Source: Denitrobaculum sp965225735
GTDB taxonomy: Bacteria; Pseudomonadota; Alphaproteobacteria; Kiloniellales; Kiloniellaceae
Assembly: GCA_965225735.1 (NCBI GenBank)
Contig: CBDDBN010000028.1
Span: 310,001 to 374,000 of the forward strand
Reading direction: 5' to 3'
Length of the DNA stretch: 64,000 nucleotides
Under the pieces are notes generated by a model. That model had not been told where the DNA came from. It made no database searches and worked only from the letters and a program-made list of their open reading frames with translations. Positions 52,644 through 61,602 of the stretch are shown here, piece after piece (positions within the stretch are counted from its first letter, which is position 1; the number at the start of each line of letters is the position of its first letter). Made by a program: the position numbers and the translations under genes.

Positions 52644-53432
52644 GTGCGCCGTCGAAGCTACCCGCTGATCCGAGCGGTCTTCGCCCAACTGATTGCGGCA
52701 GCGGCAGTCAGCGGGCACCAGGCAATCAACGGTCAGGTCGAAATGCTCAGTTGGGCCGCTATACCGCCTCCCTTTGGTTTTCTGCTCCAGGGCTTGGTCG
52801 CGGCCGGCCTCGGCCACATTATGGGACTGGCGAAGTGGTGGCTCCCGGTCAACCTTCTGCTGCCAGCCGCGGTCGTATTGGCACTATCACTCCAGATTCC
52901 GGGCTGGGTTTACCTGCTGGCCTTTCTGGCTCTGGCGCTTGTGTTCTGGAACAGCGCCGGCGACCGGGTGCCGCTTTACCTGACCAACCGGACCACCTGG
53001 GAAGCCCTGGAAGAGCTGTTGAAGACCGAGGCGCAACGCAAACAGGGGCCGCTGGAAGTCACCGACATGGGCTGCGGCCTGGGCGGTGCGCTGCTCTATC
53101 TAGCGCGACATTGCCCCGAGCACCGTTTTACCGGCGTCGAGTCCGCCCCCCTGCCCTTTGCTCTCGCCCGCATTCGCCAGGCCTTCAGCGGTCTGGACAA
53201 CCTGACGATCCGCTATGGCAACCTCTGGAACCAGGACCTTGGCCGTTACGATCTGCTCTATTGCTTCCTCTCGCCGGAACCCATGCCGCGGCTTTACGAA
53301 AAAGCAAAGGGCGAGATGCAGACTGGCAGCTTGCTGGTCAGCAACTCCTTCGTGGTGCCGGACATCGCGCCCGAAGTGACGCTGCAGTTGGAGGACCGGC
53401 GGGAAACGCGGCTGCTGCTGTATAGATTCTAA
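52644..53432 (+). CDS. Class I SAM-dependent methyltransferase with N-terminal membrane segments
   Basis: A 262-residue protein. Two to three hydrophobic helices (around ALSWAAIPPPFGFLLQGLVAAG-like residues 36-60, then LLPAAVVLALSLQI and WVYLLAFLALALVF) precede a methyltransferase domain from about residue 130. MGCGLGGALLYLARHCPEH is motif I (DxGxGxG-like) and GVESAPLPFALAR is motif II. Start is uncertain: the GTG used lacks a good ribosome-binding site and the frame is open another 31 codons upstream. Substrate is unknown. It precedes the motA gene and lies in the same direction. Confidence 0.75.
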   Translation: MRRRSYPLIRAVFAQLIAAAAVSGHQAINGQVEMLSWAAIPPPFGFLLQGLVAAGLGHIMGLAKWWLPVNLLLPAAVVLALSLQIPGWVYLLAFLALALVFWNSAGDRVPLYLTNRTTWEALEELLKTEAQRKQGPLEVTDMGCGLGGALLYLARHCPEHRFTGVESAPLPFALARIRQAFSGLDNLTIRYGNLWNQDLGRYDLLYCFLSPEPMPRLYEKAKGEMQTGSLLVSNSFVVPDIAPEVTLQLEDRRETRLLLYRF

Positions 53433-53539
53433 GCGTTCCGGCTCCAGCCTCTTCCCCAATTTTTCTCGCTTAAACAGCTTATTAACCGATATCGATCTAA
53501 CTTTACGCAAATTTGCCGCAACTAGAAATCTGGGCGCAC

Positions 53540-54406
53540 ATGTTTGTAATCGTCGGTATTGTGGTCGTGTTCGCCTGCGTCGCGGGCGGCTATGCCGCCA
53601 TGGGCGGAAAGCTCGGCGTGCTCTGGGAGCCATTCGAGTTTGTCATCATCCTGGGCGGCGGCCTCGGCGCCTTTATCTGCACGAATAACTCCAAAGCGAT
53701 CCTTGGCGGCGTGGGCAAGGCCTTCGGCCGTATGATCAAAGGTCCGGCCTACAAAAAGGAAGACTTCCTTGAGCTGCTGACCCTTCAGTATCAGATCTAC
53801 CGCCTGGCCAAGACCAAGGGCATGCTGGCGCTGGAACCGCACATCGAGAACCCGCACGAGTCCACGCTCTTCGCCGAGTTTCCCAAGTTCAACTCGGACC
53901 ACCACGCGGTCGACTTCGTCTGCGACTATCTGCGGCTGATGTCCCTGGGCGCGAACAACCCGCACGAGGTCGAGGCCATCATGGACCTGGAGCTCGAAAC
54001 CCACCATGCAGAGGAGCACGCAGTCGGCGCTGCTATCGGCGGCCTGGGCGAAAGCCTTCCGGCCCTGGGCATCGTCGCGGCCGTGCTGGGCGTGATCAAA
54101 ACCATGGGCTCCATCTCGGCACCGCCGGAAATTCTCGGCGGTCTGATCGGCGCAGCGCTGGTCGGAACCTTCTTCGGGATCTTCATGGCCTACGGCGTGA
54201 TCAGCCCCATGGCCGGCGCCTTCAACGTGGTCGCCGCTGAAGACGCCAAGTACTACGAGTGCATCAAGTCGGGCATGCTCTCGCACATGGCCGGCAACCC
54301 GCCGACGGTCTCGGTGGAGTATGCCCGTAAGTGCCTGCTGTCCCACGCCCGGCCTAGCTTTGCCGAGGTTGAAGAGGCCTCAGACGCCCTGCCCGCGCCC
54401 GCTTAG
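53540..54406 (+). CDS. motA: Flagellar motor stator protein MotA
   Basis: A 288-residue stator protein, close to the alphaproteobacterial MotA length. Four hydrophobic helices are visible, with the cytoplasmic loop between helices 2 and 3 (about 70-160). The conserved ALGIVAAVLGVIKTM segment with its Pro marks helix 3, and the final helix follows (IFMAYGVISPMAGAFN). MFVIVGIVVVF is the natural N-terminus; nine additional upstream codons from a TTG are not used. MotA forms the proton-conducting stator with MotB, encoded 48 bases downstream. Confidence 0.95.
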   Translation: MFVIVGIVVVFACVAGGYAAMGGKLGVLWEPFEFVIILGGGLGAFICTNNSKAILGGVGKAFGRMIKGPAYKKEDFLELLTLQYQIYRLAKTKGMLALEPHIENPHESTLFAEFPKFNSDHHAVDFVCDYLRLMSLGANNPHEVEAIMDLELETHHAEEHAVGAAIGGLGESLPALGIVAAVLGVIKTMGSISAPPEILGGLIGAALVGTFFGIFMAYGVISPMAGAFNVVAAEDAKYYECIKSGMLSHMAGNPPTVSVEYARKCLLSHARPSFAEVEEASDALPAPA

Positions 54407-54454
54407 GCTGGTCCCGGAACAAGGTTGGGACGAACAGAAAAGGCGAGAATTTAG

Positions 54455-55438
54455 ATGGCGGAAGGCGGCAATGGTGATGGCGGCAACATCATCATCATCA
54501 AAAAGGTCAAGAAGGGCGGCCATGGCGCGCACGGCGGCGCCTGGAAGATTGCTTACGCCGACTTCGTGACCGCCATGATGGCCTTCTTCCTGCTGATGTG
54601 GCTGCTGGCCAACACCTCGGAAGAACAGAAGGAAGGCATCGCCGACTACTTCACCCCGAATCCACGCGTCTCCTCCTCCACCAGCGGTTCCGACGGTGTG
54701 CTGGGCGGCACCAGCATCAGCTCCGACGGCGCTTTGATCTCCGAACGCTCGGCCATCGGCGTAGAGATCACGCTGGGCCCCTCCGACGAAACCATCGAGA
54801 ACCCCGATGCACCGCCGGGCGAGCTGGAGAAGAAGGTCAACGAGGCATCCGCGCGCGAAGCTGAAGAGGCCGAAGCCGCCGCGGCGGCGGCGGCCCTGGC
54901 CGAGCAAAAGGCCAAGTTCGAAGAAGAGACCGAACAGTTCGAAGCGGCCGAGGCGGCCCTGAAGCAAGCCATCGAGGAAGCCCCGGAACTGGCCGAGTTG
55001 GTCAACAACCTGGTCGTCGATCACACGCCCGAGGGCCTACGCATTCAATTGGTCGACCAAAGCCGCAAGTCCATGTTCCCTTCGGGCAAGGCCGATCCTT
55101 TCGAGCATACGACCAAGCTTATGGGGCTGGTGGTCCAGGCGGTCGGTAATCTGCCCCAGAAGATCTCCATCAAGGGCCACACCGACGCCACGCCCTTCCG
55201 CGGCAACAACGGTTACACCAACTGGGAACTCTCCACCGACCGCGCCAACGCCAGCCGCCGCGCCCTGATCCAAGAAGGCCTGGCCCCCGACCGGGTGGTT
55301 TCCGTTGTGGGCCGGGCAGCGCAGGATCCATTGATTGTCGAAGACCCGACCTCGCCACAGAATCGGCGGATTTCGATTATCTTGCTGCGGGAAACGCCAG
55401 CGGTTGGGGGCGATGAAGCAGCGGCGACCGCGGGTTAA
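54455..55438 (+). CDS. motB: Flagellar motor stator protein MotB
   Basis: A 327-residue MotB. A single transmembrane helix carries the essential proton-binding Asp36 (YADFVTAMMAFFLLMWLL). A long Ala/Glu-rich linker (about 125-180; AREAEEAEAAAAAAALAEQKAKFEEE) is followed by the OmpA-like peptidoglycan-binding domain (about 190-315; ISIKGHTDATPFRGNNGYTNWELSTDRANASRR, VVGRAAQDPLIVEDPTSPQNRRISI). It anchors the stator to the wall. motA and motB are clearly co-transcribed; no other flagellar genes are in the window. Confidence 0.95.
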   Translation: MAEGGNGDGGNIIIIKKVKKGGHGAHGGAWKIAYADFVTAMMAFFLLMWLLANTSEEQKEGIADYFTPNPRVSSSTSGSDGVLGGTSISSDGALISERSAIGVEITLGPSDETIENPDAPPGELEKKVNEASAREAEEAEAAAAAAALAEQKAKFEEETEQFEAAEAALKQAIEEAPELAELVNNLVVDHTPEGLRIQLVDQSRKSMFPSGKADPFEHTTKLMGLVVQAVGNLPQKISIKGHTDATPFRGNNGYTNWELSTDRANASRRALIQEGLAPDRVVSVVGRAAQDPLIVEDPTSPQNRRISIILLRETPAVGGDEAAATAG

Positions 55439-55813
55439 GTTGCCGTTTTCCGGAAGCCGACAGTAGGTTTGTTTTCCGGGGAGCCTGTTCCCCTGCGCCC
55501 CTCCTATATTTGAGCCTGTTCGCGAGAGCTATGGACTGCTTCTCTCGAACATCAACGAGTACAATTCAGAACCAGACCCTTCAAAGAAAGGGGCCGGTGT
55601 TCGCGTTAAACTCCAATCGACAGAGCTTCTTTTCTGATCGACGCATTGCCTCGACGCAACACAGGGTTCCTCCCCATTGAGGGGATGGTCGGCCAGAAGA
55701 CGGGACCTAATGCCAATGCAGGGTTCCTCTCAAAGAAAGACGCAAAAGGCTTGAAGGCGTCTCTGCTCAAGCCATAAGGTCAGGACCGGCTATCATATGG
55801 GAAATGGACGTTT
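55439..55813. other. Non-coding interval before the class II aldolase gene
   Basis: No gene was found in these 375 bases. They contain a perfect 7-bp hairpin GGCTTGA-N12-TCAAGCC (55748-55773), a smaller GGGGA/TCCCC stem just after motB, and an imperfectly spaced pair of CAGGGTTCCTC direct repeats about 57 bases apart. The layout suggests a structured leader or small RNA rather than a protein gene. Confidence 0.45.
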
Positions 55814-56548
55814 ATGAGCACCGATCTGCGGGAAGCGCGAGAAGATCTGGCTGCCGCGTTGCGCTATGCCGACAAACTTGGTCTGAGTGAAGGCATATGC
55901 AACCATTTCTCGCTAGCCGTCTCTGACGATGGCCAGGAGTTTCTGGTGAACCCGCAGGGGTTTCACTGGTCGGAGCTGAGAGCCTCTGACATCGTGCTCT
56001 GCCATCGCGACGGCCGGGTGCTGGATGGCGAGCATATGGTCGAGCCGACGGCGTACTTCATCCATGCGCCGATCCACGCCGGGCGGCCAGCCGCCAAAGC
56101 CGTGCTCCATACCCACATGCCATACGCGACGTCCTTAACCCTCGTCGAGAATGGCCGCTTGGAGATGGTTGAGCAGGGCGCGCTGCGGTTCTACGAGCGA
56201 ATCTCCTACGACGACAGCTATGGCGGGCTGGCGCTGGATCATCAGGAAGGCGATCGGATCGCCAATGCGATGGGTGACAAGCCAATCGCGTTCCTCGGCC
56301 ATCACGGCGTTGTCGTGACGGCGCCAACCATGGCCAAGGCCTTTGACGATCTCTATTACCTGGAACGCGCCGCGCAGGTGCAGACGCTGGCCAGGATGCA
56401 CGGCAAGCCGTTCAGGGAGATCCCACGACAGGTGGTCGAGCAGACAGCGCGCCAGATTCTCGAAGAAAGCGATACGACTCAGGTTCAGGCGCACTTCGAT
56501 GCGATCAAACGCATGCTGGACCGCGACGATCCCAGCTGGCGCGACTGA
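55814..56548 (+). CDS. Class II aldolase/adducin family protein
   Basis: A 244-residue aldolase II/adducin-head protein. LGLSEGICNHFSLAV, LVNPQGFHWSELRASDIVLCH and the zinc ligands in HAPIHAGRPAAKAVLHTHMPYATSL (His-His pair), with a later His in IAFLGHHGVVVTAPTM, match fuculose-phosphate-aldolase-like enzymes. Many bacterial members act on unidentified sugar phosphates or on 3-oxo acids. It lies alone behind a 375-base non-coding interval. Confidence 0.9.
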   Translation: MSTDLREAREDLAAALRYADKLGLSEGICNHFSLAVSDDGQEFLVNPQGFHWSELRASDIVLCHRDGRVLDGEHMVEPTAYFIHAPIHAGRPAAKAVLHTHMPYATSLTLVENGRLEMVEQGALRFYERISYDDSYGGLALDHQEGDRIANAMGDKPIAFLGHHGVVVTAPTMAKAFDDLYYLERAAQVQTLARMHGKPFREIPRQVVEQTARQILEESDTTQVQAHFDAIKRMLDRDDPSWRD

Positions 56549-56751
56549 CCGGACACTTAGGTATCAGGTTGATTTCAGGGCTGTGACTGGGAAACGCCTG
56601 TCGAACAGTCTGCAAGCCGTTCCGCCGATCGCCGATAACTGCCCCGCATCGCCGCGCCGCACTCTCCTAACCGAAAACACTGGAAAAAATGTCTCTATGA
56701 GTCGTTATTATCGACCCTTGGTATTAATTGGCTAAAAGGGAGTCTTTTACC

Positions 56752-57234
<483 letters not shown>

Positions 57235-57285
57235 GGCCAAGGGTTTGTCGTCACCAGAGATATTGACGTGGTTGCGTGCAGTTAA

Positions 57286-57615
57286 CGGGAGACTGGGAAC
57301 GAAGACGCGATTAAAAGCTTCACCTCCGATTCCCTGAACGCCACCTTCCGCGTCTTTGACGGCGCAAAATTCCTGGCGCAGGCCAATAACCGGACCTTCA
57401 AGGACAAGGACGGCCAACTGAGCCTGGATGCTGGCCCCTTCGTCGCAGACCTGGAGTTCGCGACCCGGCTCAAGGCGGCGGGGCTGGGTTATGGGGTGCT
57501 GGTGCGGACGGGAAAGTATGTAGAGGGCGAGGAGATGACTGTCGATCCGAGACCGAATGTTGTGGTGGAGGATCTGATGGCGGTAGTGGGTTGGCTGATG
57601 GGCAGGCAAGACTAG
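57286..57615 (+). pseudogene. HAD-IIA hydrolase (HDHD2/LHPP-like) remnant 1
   Basis: An open frame without a credible start. Residues from FTSDSLNATFRVFDGAKFLAQ through DGQLSLDAGPFVADLEFAT match the middle of HAD subfamily IIA hydrolases (cap region with LDAGPFVAxLEYAT). It then jumps to GLGYGVLVRTGKYVEG...VDPRPNVVVEDL, which is the C-terminal end (G-V-L-V-R-T-G-K-Y). About 50 residues, including the GDDxxxD motif IV, appear deleted, and the N-terminal nucleophile region is absent. It is a decayed paralogue, not a functional phosphatase. Confidence 0.6.
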
Positions 57616-57922
57616 AAAGAGCGCTAACGAGACCCGCCCGGCTGACAGAGATGGAGACGTAGGAAGGGACACAGTTTACGCCTTTCGTTCAGCTTCGCCC
57701 TCGTTTCCATTCCAGGGTTGTTGGTTGACAGTTTCTACTGCAAATTGCACTCTTCTTTTTTGTAAATTCATTTCAACCAAGCTGGGTATTGTTGCACCCA
57801 ACCGACACAGTCGCATCGGAACTCTTGGTCCCACATAGCGGACCGTGCTTGCTTGGACTCGATACCCCGTCGCGAACCGCGCCGGCGCATGCCCCGGCGG
57901 ACAACATCGAGGAGATGAGATT

Positions 57923-58543
57923 GTGACGACCCATGTTCTGCTCCAGAAAACCGGCTATCGCGCGCTCTTCAATGGCAAGGCATTCGCCAACAAACACGCC
58001 GATATTGCGATCCAGGCTGGCGGACTGATCGAAGCCTGCCACGACGTCGACATGACTCGGGAGCTGATGAAGTTCGGCAAGATGGGCTTCTGGGACGAGA
58101 ATATCGGCTACATTGCCGCCATAAACCATCTGCTGCGGCGCCGGACAAATACGGCCACGAAACTGGCGCGCTCGGCCGGACTGACCCGCGCGGGCAGCAT
58201 GCATGATCACATGCAACAGGTCTTCGACCTGTACTTATCGTCCAGCGGCGACAAGTCGATCAACATCGATTCCGCTTCGCGCCTGTCGCTTTGGAAACAA
58301 TGGGAAGGCATCAAGAGTAGCCAGTACCTGTATCCACTACTGACCTCGAGAAACACCTGCGTCAATCTGGCAATCTCTAACATGGAGCAAACGTTGAGTC
58401 AGAAGGTGATCTCCAGACGGCTGGCCAAGGTCCTGGAACTGGAGGAGTCGCCCACCGATAAGAAGGTCATGGACAAGCTCCGCATGATGCCCGGAGCAGA
58501 TGCAAGCGCGACTGCCCCTGCCCCACAGCTCGCCCCGCAGTGA
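57923..58543 (+). CDS. RGS-like domain protein, copy A
   Basis: A 206-residue protein paralogous to the gene at 60672-61325; the two align from the first residue (MTTHVLLQKTG versus MLTPVTLKKTG), supporting this GTG start, which has a GAGGAGA ribosome-binding site. The central region resembles a eukaryote-type RGS domain: DENIGYIAAINHL (59-70, like SEENIEFWxACEEY) followed by QQVFDLYLSSSGDKSINIDSASR (99-120, like KxIYxEFIxxxAxxEVNLDSxTR). The C-terminal ISRRLAKVLELEESPTDKKV is shared with copy B. RGS domains accelerate GTP hydrolysis by G-alpha proteins; bacteria lack those, so the role is open. HAD-IIA remnants flank the gene on both sides. Confidence 0.6.
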   Translation: MTTHVLLQKTGYRALFNGKAFANKHADIAIQAGGLIEACHDVDMTRELMKFGKMGFWDENIGYIAAINHLLRRRTNTATKLARSAGLTRAGSMHDHMQQVFDLYLSSSGDKSINIDSASRLSLWKQWEGIKSSQYLYPLLTSRNTCVNLAISNMEQTLSQKVISRRLAKVLELEESPTDKKVMDKLRMMPGADASATAPAPQLAPQ

Positions 58544-58562
58544 TGCCGCGCACTCCCTACAC

Positions 58563-58790
58563 CTACTGATCCATCCCGACGTCGCGATCAATCTTCAGGG
58601 GTTGCTGAAGTATGATGAAAAGGCGGCCGTGATCGGCGACGGCGCGGAGATGGATGCCGCCGGGGCCGTAGCGGCGTGCCTGGGTTACGGGGTGCTGCTA
58701 CGGACGGGAAAGTTGTAGAGGTGATAGAGGCGAGTGTGGATCCGAGACCGCGTACTGTGGGTGATCTTGAAGGACACAAACATCTGCTGG
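58563..58790 (+). pseudogene. HAD-IIA hydrolase remnant 2
   Basis: The frame LLIHPDVAINLQGLLKYDEKAAVIGDG matches the region of HAD-IIA proteins just before the cap (HPxVAxxLxGL...AVVIGD). It then runs directly into GAVAACLGYGVLLRTGKL and a stop, deleting about 100 residues. A one-base frameshift follows, after which VDPRPRTVGDLEG continues the family C-terminus. It shares about 90 bases of sequence with remnant 1 (GGGTTA[CT]GGGGTGCTG...GGATCCGAGACCG), so the two are related copies flanking the RGS-like gene. Confidence 0.58.
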
Positions 58791-58961
58791 AAAAGGCTTT
58801 GCGGCTTCCGGCCCAAATTCGTGCGCCCGGTGTGCGCGAACTACGCATGAATCGGGATCAGCGTCCTTACTATAGCAAAGCGCATTTACCCCTCGGCACC
58901 CTAGCATCTTGCACCCAGAAACGAGATCCGTTGAAAACCAGCAGATGTTACACGTCTCCCC

Positions 58962-59819
58962 TCACCCCAGAAACTCTTCAATCACCGCCGCCTGCTGTTT
59001 CTTACCCGTCGGGTCCAGTTCTGTCTTAAAGCGCGCGAAGTTTTCGCCCCAGACTGAGGTGCGCTTGCGGATTGGCGGGTTGGGGTTGTCGAGGCAGTTC
59101 ATGACGACGGCGGCAACCTGATCTGCCGTCTGGTAGATGTCGGAACCTTCCTGGCGGTTTTGGGAGCCGCCGATGTATTTCTGCAGGATCGGCAGGTACT
59201 CGTCGTCCAGCATGCCGCCCGTGGCCTCGACCTGTTTCATGATGTTGGCCGCGAACTCGGACTGGATACCGCCGGGTTCGATCGTCGTGAAGTTGAGGCC
59301 GAAGTTGGGACCGACGTAGCTCGCAAGGGATTCCATGTAACCCTCGATCGCGAACTTGGCGGCGCAGTAGAATTCGTTGAAGGGCTGGCCCACCAGGCCG
59401 CCGACGGAAGTGATCGCGATCACATGGCCGGCGCGGGCCTGTCGCATGTGCGGGATTACAGCCTTGGTGCAGCGCACGACACCCAGGAAATTCACGTCCA
59501 TAACCCAGTCGATCTCGGCTTCGCTCGCCTGCTCGGTCGTACGAACAAAACCGGCGCCGGCATTGTTGATCAGCGTATCGATGCGCCCTTCCCGCTCCAG
59601 GACGGTCTCCACCGCCGTGTTGACCGAAACGCTGTCCTGGACGTCGAGTTGCAGGACGTTCAGGTCCACTCCGGCCTGCGCGGCGGCCGCATCCAGCGCA
59701 TCACGCTTGGCCAGGTTGCGCATGGTGGCATAGACCTTGTGGCCCGCCTGGGCCGCCTGAACGGCGATGGAGATACCGAGGCCGGTGGAGGTGCCGGTGA
59801 TCAGGACAATCTTGGACAT
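58962..59819 (-). CDS. Short-chain dehydrogenase/reductase
   Basis: A 285-residue classical SDR. The cofactor motif TGTSTGLGISIA, NNAGAGFVRTTEQ, the catalytic Ser in ITSVGGLVGQPF and the YxxxK pair in FYCAAKFAIEGYMESL are all present. The ATG used gives MSKIVLITGTSTG, the standard N-terminus. It lies divergently from a TetR regulator with a perfect palindrome between them, so it is likely the regulator's target. Substrate unknown. Confidence 0.9.
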   Translation of the reverse strand: MSKIVLITGTSTGLGISIAVQAAQAGHKVYATMRNLAKRDALDAAAAQAGVDLNVLQLDVQDSVSVNTAVETVLEREGRIDTLINNAGAGFVRTTEQASEAEIDWVMDVNFLGVVRCTKAVIPHMRQARAGHVIAITSVGGLVGQPFNEFYCAAKFAIEGYMESLASYVGPNFGLNFTTIEPGGIQSEFAANIMKQVEATGGMLDDEYLPILQKYIGGSQNRQEGSDIYQTADQVAAVVMNCLDNPNPPIRKRTSVWGENFARFKTELDPTGKKQQAAVIEEFLG

Positions 59820-59912
59820 GGAAGTTTCCCTCTTTCGGAGCTTAGGGCCGGCTTTCACACGGACTTGCTTGACGCCGCGCCGGCGGTTGTGTTTGTTCGA
59901 TACAACAATTAA

Positions 59913-59926
59913 TGAGCAATTGCTCA
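59913..59926. promoter_or_regulatory. Putative TetR operator
   Basis: TGAGCAATTGCTCA is a perfect 14-bp palindrome in the gap between the SDR and TetR genes, 94 bases before the SDR start and 87 bases before the TetR start. Palindromes of this size and symmetry are typical TetR-family operators. Confidence 0.6.
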
Positions 59927-60012
59927 GTTACAATAGATGTCAGGAAATTCTTTTGAGTTGGCGCAGAGGAACCCAATTGATATGAGGAATTTCAAGGCAC
60001 GGAAGCGAAGTC

Positions 60013-60594
60013 ATGGCCCGACCGAAGACAGGCGATAAACCCAGAGACATTCGCGACGCCACCATCGGCGAAGTCGCGGCCGTCGGTTCGACCGCGGTCT
60101 CGGTCAACAAGATCGCGCGGCGCGCGGGCCTCGCCGTGGGGACCCTCTACCGCTATCACAAGACCAAAGAGGACCTACTCTTCGCCGTCTTCCTGGAGGT
60201 CAAACGCGATATTCACCGGGCCATGATGGCGGCCGCCGACGATCTCGAAGGCCCGGCCGCACGCCTGCGCGCCATGTGGTTTGCGTTGGTGAACTATGGC
60301 TTTGAAGCGCCCAACGACTTTCTCTTTGTCGAAATGATGAGTGCCGAGATCCGCGAGCCCTTTCTCAGCGATCCCGACTTGCGGCAGATACAGACTGAGG
60401 TGCTGGCCGAGATCGAAGCGGGTATTGAACAGTCAGTTCTGGTCGAAGCCCCCGTCACGATTATCGAGACCATTCTGGCCTCCCCTGCCATCACGCTGGC
60501 GCGGCGCGCCTCCTTGAGCGGCAGGCGCACGGATAAGAGCGAGCTTGAAAGTCTCTATGCCCTGATTTGGCGCGGTATCGCTCGGGGTAACTGA
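60013..60594 (+). CDS. TetR-family transcriptional regulator
   Basis: A 193-residue TetR regulator. The N-terminal helix-turn-helix (about 12-58) reads IGEVAAVGSTAVSVNKIARRAGLAVGTLYRYHKTKEDLLFAVF. The C-terminal ligand domain (about 75-190) is helical and without known motifs. It is divergent from the SDR gene, whose product is its probable regulated enzyme. A stem-loop follows the gene. Confidence 0.9.
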   Translation: MARPKTGDKPRDIRDATIGEVAAVGSTAVSVNKIARRAGLAVGTLYRYHKTKEDLLFAVFLEVKRDIHRAMMAAADDLEGPAARLRAMWFALVNYGFEAPNDFLFVEMMSAEIREPFLSDPDLRQIQTEVLAEIEAGIEQSVLVEAPVTIIETILASPAITLARRASLSGRRTDKSELESLYALIWRGIARGN

Positions 60595-60628
60595 AGATCG
60601 GAAAACCGGACTGTGCTGCAAAACACCG

Positions 60629-60659
60629 CGGCGCCCGCGAAGAAAAACTGCGGGCGCCG
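60629..60659 (-). terminator. Terminator after RGS-like copy B
   Basis: CGGCGCCCGC (60629-60638) pairs perfectly with GCGGGCGCCG (60650-60659) around an 11-base loop. On the minus strand the stem is followed by CGGTGTTTTGC, a short T-run. It lies between the convergent TetR gene and the RGS-like gene and probably serves both. Confidence 0.55.
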
Positions 60660-60671
60660 GAGTGGGCAGGG

Positions 60672-61325
60672 CTATTGACCGTGCAGGGCCGCGTACTGGG
60701 CGCGGGTTTCCTCCCAGCCGAGGCGCCGGCCGCCCAGGTGCTGGATCAGGGTGGGCCCCTGGGCCTCTAGACGCTTCACGACTTCCGTATCAGTCGGCGA
60801 AGGCTTCACGGCAAGGATCTTCGCGAGGCGGGGCGAGATGATCGATTTTTTGACATCACGGGGCAGGCAATCGAGACGGATCATCTCGACGATATCGTGC
60901 CGGGCGTCCATTAGGATTCCGCAGGCCTGCGCGGACTTGATCGCATGCCAGTTGTTCAGAAGATTGGCGCGGTTCGCGCTGTTGATATTGACCTGCTCCT
61001 CGGCACTGGCCGGGATGTAAAGGTCATAGAGTTGCTGCATCTGACCGTCCAGGTTGGCTGTGGTCAGACCGGCACCCTTTTGCAGCTTCGTGCCGATTCC
61101 CACCTTGCGCAGCAGCAGATGATTGACGCCGATGATGAAACCGATGGATTCCCCCCAGAGAAACTTCCGGCCGATTTTCAAGAGCTCATTGCCGAGCTCA
61201 CGGTCATAGCAGGCCTCGACGATGCCTTCGTGGGTGATATTGATGTCGATCTTTTTGTGGCTGGAAAAGACGCCGCCCATGAAGGCGCGCCGGCCGGTCT
61301 TCTTCAGCGTTACCGGTGTCAGCAT
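60672..61325 (-). CDS. RGS-like domain protein, copy B
   Basis: A 217-residue soluble protein, paralogous to the gene at 57923-58543. Its central part carries WGESIGFIIGVNHLL (57-71) and QQLYDLYIPASAEEQVNINSANR (97-119), which mirror the ENIEFW and IYxEFIxxxAxxEVNIDSxTR segments of RGS domains. ISPRLAKILAVKPSPTDTEVVKRL near the end is shared with copy A; a Trp/Glu-rich extension follows. No signal peptide, membrane segment or catalytic motif is seen. No G-alpha gene is visible in the window. The similarity is by eye and should be tested with a structure-aware search. Confidence 0.6.
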   Translation of the reverse strand: MLTPVTLKKTGRRAFMGGVFSSHKKIDINITHEGIVEACYDRELGNELLKIGRKFLWGESIGFIIGVNHLLLRKVGIGTKLQKGAGLTTANLDGQMQQLYDLYIPASAEEQVNINSANRANLLNNWHAIKSAQACGILMDARHDIVEMIRLDCLPRDVKKSIISPRLAKILAVKPSPTDTEVVKRLEAQGPTLIQHLGGRRLGWEETRAQYAALHGQ

Positions 61326-61602
61326 GAATTGTAGCCCCTCATTTCTCAGCGGGAGACGAGCGGGTCGAGCAACGCGCTAACGACCGACGCGGCCCGTCAC
61401 AAACGGCTCCCCGTAATACGCCAAACAGGAAATGAACTATGCAAATCCTGAGCGAATAGCCCCTGATCCATCGCCCAGTTTCAACCTACTCTCGGATGAT
61501 TTTTTCCGCAACCTACAGTACATCCAAGGATGGCTTTAAAAGGCTGTCCTATTCCTGCGGAAGCTGACCGGATCGCTGTTCTCGTCGCAAGCCGACAAGC
61601 CG

